Source: Candidatus Dormiibacterota bacterium (GTDB taxonomy: Bacteria; Chloroflexota; Dormibacteria; Aeolococcales; Bog-877). Taken from it: DNA of 9,267 bases. The notes under the pieces are model-generated. The model saw only the letters and a program-made list of their open reading frames with translations, made no database searches and was not told where the DNA came from. The stretch is from contig JASHRA010000106.1 of NCBI GenBank assembly GCA_030038765.1, positions 1 to 9,267 on the forward strand. Reading direction: 5' to 3'. The position numbers were made by a program, and so were the translations under genes. Shown piece by piece: positions 6,815 through 9,267 of the stretch. Position 1 is the stretch's first letter; every line of letters starts with the position of its first letter.

Positions 6815-7882
6815 TCAGCCCTCCCCCGAGGTGAAGACGGGGCGGTGCCAGCCCTGGGGACCCTCGCCGGCGGCGCGGATCTCCTCGTAGAGCTCGTCCA
6901 GGTCGGCCTGGGTGAAGAGGTCGGCCACCCGGGCGCGGAGCCGGGCCGCCCCGGCGCAGCCCTTGATGGCCCAGACCACGAACTTGCGGCAGAGCCGGAC
7001 CCCGCGCTGCTCGCCGTGGTGGGTGACCATGGCGTCCCAGTGCCGCTTGGCCAGGCGCAGGCGGGATTCGAAGTCGGGCTCGGGACCGAGGTCGCCGCTG
7101 GCCAGGAGCCGCACCGTGGACTCCAGGAAGTCCCAGTCGCCGAGCATGCCGCGGGCCACGACCACGCCGTCGACCACACCCTGGCGGATGCGCTGCTCCA
7201 CCAGGCGGGCATCGCGCACGTCGCCCGAGCCCAGCACCGGGATCCGCTCCACGGCCTCCTTGACCCGGGCGATCTGGTCCCAGTCGGAGTCGCCGGTGTA
7301 CTTCTGGCAGCGGGTCCGGCCGTGGACCGTGACCGCGCTGGCGCCCGCCTGCTCCAGCGCCCGGGCCAGCTCCGGGGCGTTGATCGAGTGCTGGTCCCAG
7401 CCGAGGCGCATCTTGGCCGTGACCGGCACCGGCACGGCCCGGACCATGGCCTCCATCACCTGGGCCGTGCGCTCGATCTCCCGGGCCAGGGCCGCCCCGG
7501 AGCCCAGCCGCACCACCTTGGGCACCGGGCAGCCGAGGTTGATGTCCACCAGGTCGGCGCCCTGGGCGACGCAGACCTGGGCCGCGTCGGCCATCATCTG
7601 GGGGTCGTTGCCGACCAGCTGGGCCGCCACCGGACGCTCCTCCGGGCCCAGGTCCAGGAGGCGCACCGCCACCTCCTCGGGGGCGCGCACCAGGGCCGCG
7701 GCGGCAGTCATCTCGGTGCAGGTGAGGCCCACCCCCATCTCCCGCGCGAAGGCCCGGAAGGGGCGGTCCGTGATCCCCACCATGGGCGCGATGAAGATGG
7801 GCGTGCGCAGGCGCAGGGGTCCGATGCTGAGCCCGGTCTGGGGGCGCGAGTCGGTGCCGGCGGCGGCCAAGGTGGAGGTCAC
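6815..7882 (-). CDS. dusB: tRNA-dihydrouridine synthase, DusB-like
   Basis: This 355-residue flavoenzyme reduces uridines in the tRNA D-loop to dihydrouridine using FMN and NADPH. It has the TIM-barrel start IAPMVGITDRPFR (31-43), the catalytic cysteine Cys118 in DINLGCP, the KMRLGW flavin segment (157-162), the HGRTR motif (187-191) and the phosphate-binding GSGD (218-221). The C-terminal helical tRNA-binding domain includes RKFVVWAIKG. The DusB assignment is by overall resemblance, so another bacterial Dus subtype is possible. The start is GTG at 7882 with no Shine-Dalgarno before it. A -10-like TAGCCT 8 nt upstream suggests leaderless translation. The family start lies nearer residue 17, so the first 16 residues are less certain. 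The zinc-ribbon gene follows with a 2-nt gap. Confidence 0.93.
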   Translation of the reverse strand: MTSTLAAAGTDSRPQTGLSIGPLRLRTPIFIAPMVGITDRPFRAFAREMGVGLTCTEMTAAAALVRAPEEVAVRLLDLGPEERPVAAQLVGNDPQMMADAAQVCVAQGADLVDINLGCPVPKVVRLGSGAALAREIERTAQVMEAMVRAVPVPVTAKMRLGWDQHSINAPELARALEQAGASAVTVHGRTRCQKYTGDSDWDQIARVKEAVERIPVLGSGDVRDARLVEQRIRQGVVDGVVVARGMLGDWDFLESTVRLLASGDLGPEPDFESRLRLAKRHWDAMVTHHGEQRGVRLCRKFVVWAIKGCAGAARLRARVADLFTQADLDELYEEIRAAGEGPQGWHRPVFTSGEG

Positions 7883-7890
7883 TGAGAACC

Positions 7891-7896
7891 AGGCTA
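7891..7896 (-). promoter_or_regulatory. -10-like box immediately upstream of dus
   Basis: On the minus strand TAGCCT fits the TANNNT pattern and is followed by 8 nt and then the dus GTG. That spacing would place the transcript start at or within a few bases of the GTG. No convincing -35 is visible, and the missing ribosome site is consistent with a leaderless mRNA. Confidence 0.35.
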
Positions 7897-7964
7897 GCGC
7901 TGGAAAAGGGAGCGCGGCCCGGTCCTACAGGCGGCTCGGGGCGCGCCAGCCCGGGCGGTCGCGG

Positions 7965-8105
7965 CTAGAGGTGGTTCAGTACCAGGAGGAACAGAGCCAG
8001 GCCGGAGATGAGCGCCGCCGCCACCCAGGCCAGGCAGCAGCCGGTGGGGAGCACGCAGCAGGCGGCGCGCAGGGGATGGATGCGGTAACCGTAGCGGCGG
8101 GGCAC
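7965..8105 (-). CDS. 46-residue cysteine-rich single-span membrane peptide
   Basis: This short gene encodes a basic N-terminus (MPRRYGYRIHPLR), two Cys-Cys pairs (Cys16-Cys17 and Cys23-Cys24) and a hydrophobic helix from about 25 to 43, ending NHL. It is probably an inner-membrane peptide with its N-terminus in the cytoplasm. About 91% of codons end in G or C, as in the neighbouring genes. The competing frame from an ATG at 8113 shows much weaker bias, which supports this frame. The start is GTG. GAGGTGGG (8124-8117) lies 11 nt before it, a longer spacing than usual. It is the first minus-strand gene, 82 nt upstream of dus and divergent from coaX. I recognise no family. The paired cysteines could bind metal or form disulfides, but that is speculation. 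Confidence 0.6.
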   Translation of the reverse strand: MPRRYGYRIHPLRAACCVLPTGCCLAWVAAALISGLALFLLVLNHL

Positions 8106-8149
8106 GGGGTCATGATCCCACCTCGGGGGGGCCGGGCCCGGGGCTGCGG

Positions 8150-8156
8150 ATATAGT
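8150..8156. promoter_or_regulatory. overlapping -10 boxes for coaX and the divergent minus-strand genes
   Basis: Bases 8151-8156 read TATAGT on the + strand, a 5 of 6 match to TATAAT, 41 nt before the coaX start. The overlapping minus-strand hexamer at 8155-8150 reads TATATC (4 of 6). It is the only AT-rich patch in this GC-rich gap. Neither direction has a recognisable -35. It is a plausible shared promoter for the divergent genes, best supported for coaX. Confidence 0.4.
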
Positions 8157-8197
8157 CGGCAGGACCCGGGCGGCCCCGGGCCCAGGAGGCGAAGCTG

Positions 8198-8968
8198 ATG
8201 CTGCTGGCCGTCGACGTTGGCAACTCCAACCTCACCGTGGGGCTGTTCCAGGGGGAGGAGCTGCGCGCCCACGGCCGCTTCACCACCCGCGGCAACGCCA
8301 CGCCCGACGAGCTGGGCGCCCAGCTGCTGGGCTTCATCGCCCAGCGGGGGAGCAGCGAGCCGGTCGGCGCTGTGGCCATCAGCTGCGTCGTGCCCAGCCT
8401 CAACCAGGCCCTGGTGGAGGCGGCCCGCCAGTACTTCGGGGTGGAGCCGCTCACGGTCGGGCCGGGCACCAGGACCGGGATCGAGATCCACTACGACCCG
8501 GCCCGGGACGTGGGCGCGGACCGGATCGTGACCGCCGTCGGGGTCCACCATCGCTACGGGGGCCCGGCCATCATGGTCAGCTTCGGCACCGCCACCGTCT
8601 TCGACGCCATCGACGGCGCCGGCAACTACCTTGGGGGGGCCATCGCGCCCGGGCTCCAGCTCTCCGTGGACGCCCTCTTCGCCCGCGCCGCGCGCCTGCC
8701 CCGGGTCGACCTGGTGGCGCCCAGCCGGGTCCTGGGCCGGACCACGGTGAGCTCGGTGCAGGCGGGCATCATGTACGGCGCCGCGGCCCAGGCTGAGGGC
8801 ATGATCGCGCGCATCCGGGACGAGCTCCCGGGGCCGGTCAAGGTGGTTGCCACGGGCGGCCTCTCGCCCCTCGTCGCGCCCCTGGTCCGGGGCATCGACC
8901 ACCTCGACCCGCTGGTGCTGCTGGAGGGGCTGCGCCTGCTGGAGGGGCTGAACCGGGCCCCCGGATGA
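8198..8968 (+). CDS. coaX: type III pantothenate kinase
   Basis: This 256-residue cytosolic enzyme phosphorylates pantothenate, the first step of coenzyme A synthesis, using ATP and a monovalent cation. It belongs to the acetate kinase/Hsp70/actin-like fold. Visible motifs are DVGNSN (6-11) in the first phosphate loop, GADRI (106-110) with the catalytic Asp108, SFGTATVFD (128-136), GGAIAPGL (146-153) and TVSSVQAGIMYG (183-194). At 128 the usual Asp of the D(F/L)GTA motif is Ser (codon AGC), which is unusual and may affect metal or phosphate binding. The ATG is supported by AGGAGG (8184-8189) with an 8-nt spacing. In many genomes coaX and dusB lie in the same folate/CoA/lysS neighbourhood, so their closeness here fits. 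Confidence 0.93.
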   Translation: MLLAVDVGNSNLTVGLFQGEELRAHGRFTTRGNATPDELGAQLLGFIAQRGSSEPVGAVAISCVVPSLNQALVEAARQYFGVEPLTVGPGTRTGIEIHYDPARDVGADRIVTAVGVHHRYGGPAIMVSFGTATVFDAIDGAGNYLGGAIAPGLQLSVDALFARAARLPRVDLVAPSRVLGRTTVSSVQAGIMYGAAAQAEGMIARIRDELPGPVKVVATGGLSPLVAPLVRGIDHLDPLVLLEGLRLLEGLNRAPG

Positions 8969-8980
8969 TCTCCGGCACAT

Positions 8981-9011
8981 AAAAAAAGGGCGCCCCCCGA
9001 AAGGGACGCCC
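8981..9011 (-). terminator. strong minus-strand intrinsic terminator beyond coaX
   Basis: On the minus strand a 9-bp stem forms between GGGCGTCCC (9011-9003) and GGGGCGCCC (8996-8988), closed by a 6-nt loop, with one U-G wobble. Seven T residues (8987-8981) follow directly. This is a textbook rho-independent terminator for leftward transcription. On the + strand the pair becomes C-A and no T-run follows, so it serves coaX poorly. An alternative stem, CGCCCC/GGGGCG (9007-9026), overlaps it. Confidence 0.75.
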
Positions 9012-9061
9012 CGAGAGGGGGGGGCGACGTTGGAAGCTCGTTGAGTCGATCTCGGTGAGCT
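8981..9061 (-). ncRNA. putative small RNA of about 80 nt on the minus strand
   Basis: A minus-strand promoter-like site (9096-9068) would start transcription near 9061, and the strong terminator ends at 8981. The resulting transcript would be about 80 nt, with a 5' half free of obvious coding signals and a GC-rich terminator hairpin. No known RNA family is recognised. The terminator could instead belong to a minus-strand gene entering from beyond the right edge. Confidence 0.3.
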
Positions 9062-9067
9062 GGGGTT

Positions 9068-9096
9068 AGCCTAGCACCGGCCCCTGGGGCGGGCAA
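9068..9096 (-). promoter_or_regulatory. minus-strand promoter-like site beyond coaX
   Basis: Read leftward, TTGCCC (9096-9091, 4 of 6 to TTGACA) is followed by exactly 17 nt and TAGGCT (9073-9068, 3 of 6 to TATAAT, fitting TANNNT). Alone it is weak. Its position about 55 nt upstream of the strong terminator on the same strand makes it worth recording. Confidence 0.35.
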
Positions 9097-9267
9097 ATTT
9101 CGAAGTCGTGAAGGAATCGCCACGGGCCTGTGGAGAACTCTTCAGGGAGAGCCCACCGCCCGGGTGCGCCCGGGGCCCAGAAGACACGGCGCCCGCGGCC
9201 CCGCCGGGCCACCGCCCGGCCCGTCTCCTGCGGCTGCGGCCGCGGTTGCCGCTTGCGGCCGTCTCGG
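9097..9267. other. right-edge stretch without an assignable gene
   Basis: This GC-rich, low-complexity sequence is open in several frames. On the minus strand three frames run in from the right edge and stop at 9142, 9071 and 9066. Their translations are rich in Arg, Gly, Pro and Ala and match nothing I recognise. One could be the C-terminal end of a gene outside the window that uses the terminator at 8981-9011. No RNA gene or repeat was seen. Confidence 0.4.

Noticed and set aside
5229..6890. 553-codon plus-strand frame opposite the oxidoreductase
   Set aside because: It is antisense to a gene with clear FAD motifs, its composition is Gly/Pro/Arg-rich, and it spans two genes and their gap.
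7976..8113. 45-codon minus-strand frame starting at an ATG with a well-placed ribosome site
   Set aside because: Its third-codon GC bias is weak and its peptide is Pro/Ala/Trp low complexity. The overlapping GTG frame (7965-8105) has the coding bias and a clear membrane helix.
8918..8950. 15-bp direct repeat with 18-bp period at the end of coaX
   Set aside because: It encodes a Leu-Glu-Gly-Leu helix segment that matches the normal C-terminal shape of the family, so the repeat is probably coincidental codon reuse.
8626..9123. 165-codon minus-strand open frame overlapping the coaX end
   Set aside because: It is mostly antisense to a confident gene, it crosses a strong same-strand terminator, and its translation looks like low-complexity shadow sequence.
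9129..9137. DnaA-box-like TGTGGAGAA (TTCTCCACA on the minus strand)
   Set aside because: Only one site with a mismatch, and no cluster, AT-rich region or dnaA/dnaN neighbours, so there is no support for an origin.

Overview
The window is very GC-rich, with almost every codon in the confident genes ending in G or C, several GTG or TTG starts and mostly clear Shine-Dalgarno sites. This suggests a high-GC, probably free-living bacterium such as an Actinomycetota, Dormibacterota or Rokubacteria-like lineage. The phylum cannot be fixed from the sequence alone. I see no rRNA, tRNA, CRISPR array, transposase or phage gene.

Left part (1-4336, all + strand). A well-formed sigma70-type promoter (TTGACA, 17 nt, TATGCT) lies near the left edge. 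It is followed by a roughly 190-nt leader that may encode a 51-residue peptide whose stop overlaps the next start (ATGA). Three co-directional genes follow: a zinc-dependent alcohol dehydrogenase, an aquaglyceroporin-like MIP channel in which both NPA motifs are altered, and a 621-residue protein of unusual make-up (Usp, Usp, PCP_red-like, four-cysteine zinc ribbon, PCP_red-like, disordered tail). GC-only hairpins without U-tracts sit in both intergenic gaps. A shared role in small-alcohol or polyol handling under stress is possible but is only an inference from gene order.

Middle part (4337-6431). A small AbrB/VapB-type antitoxin gene has no recognisable toxin partner beside it. It converges on a long minus-strand FAD-dependent oxidoreductase of the phytoene desaturase/PYROXD2 group.

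Right part (6432-9267). On the minus strand, a 46-residue cysteine-rich membrane peptide is followed by a DusB-like tRNA-dihydrouridine synthase, an eight-cysteine zinc-ribbon protein coupled to it by a 2-nt gap, and then the oxidoreductase. Type III pantothenate kinase (coaX) is transcribed divergently on the + strand. The gap between the divergent genes contains overlapping -10-like boxes for both directions. Beyond coaX, a strong minus-strand intrinsic terminator lies about 50 nt downstream of a minus-strand promoter-like site, so the two could delimit a small RNA of about 80 nt. The last 170 bases hold no gene I can assign.

The items most worth follow-up are the Usp/PCP_red/zinc-ribbon fusion, the channel with non-canonical NPA motifs, the small membrane peptide upstream of dus, and the putative small RNA.
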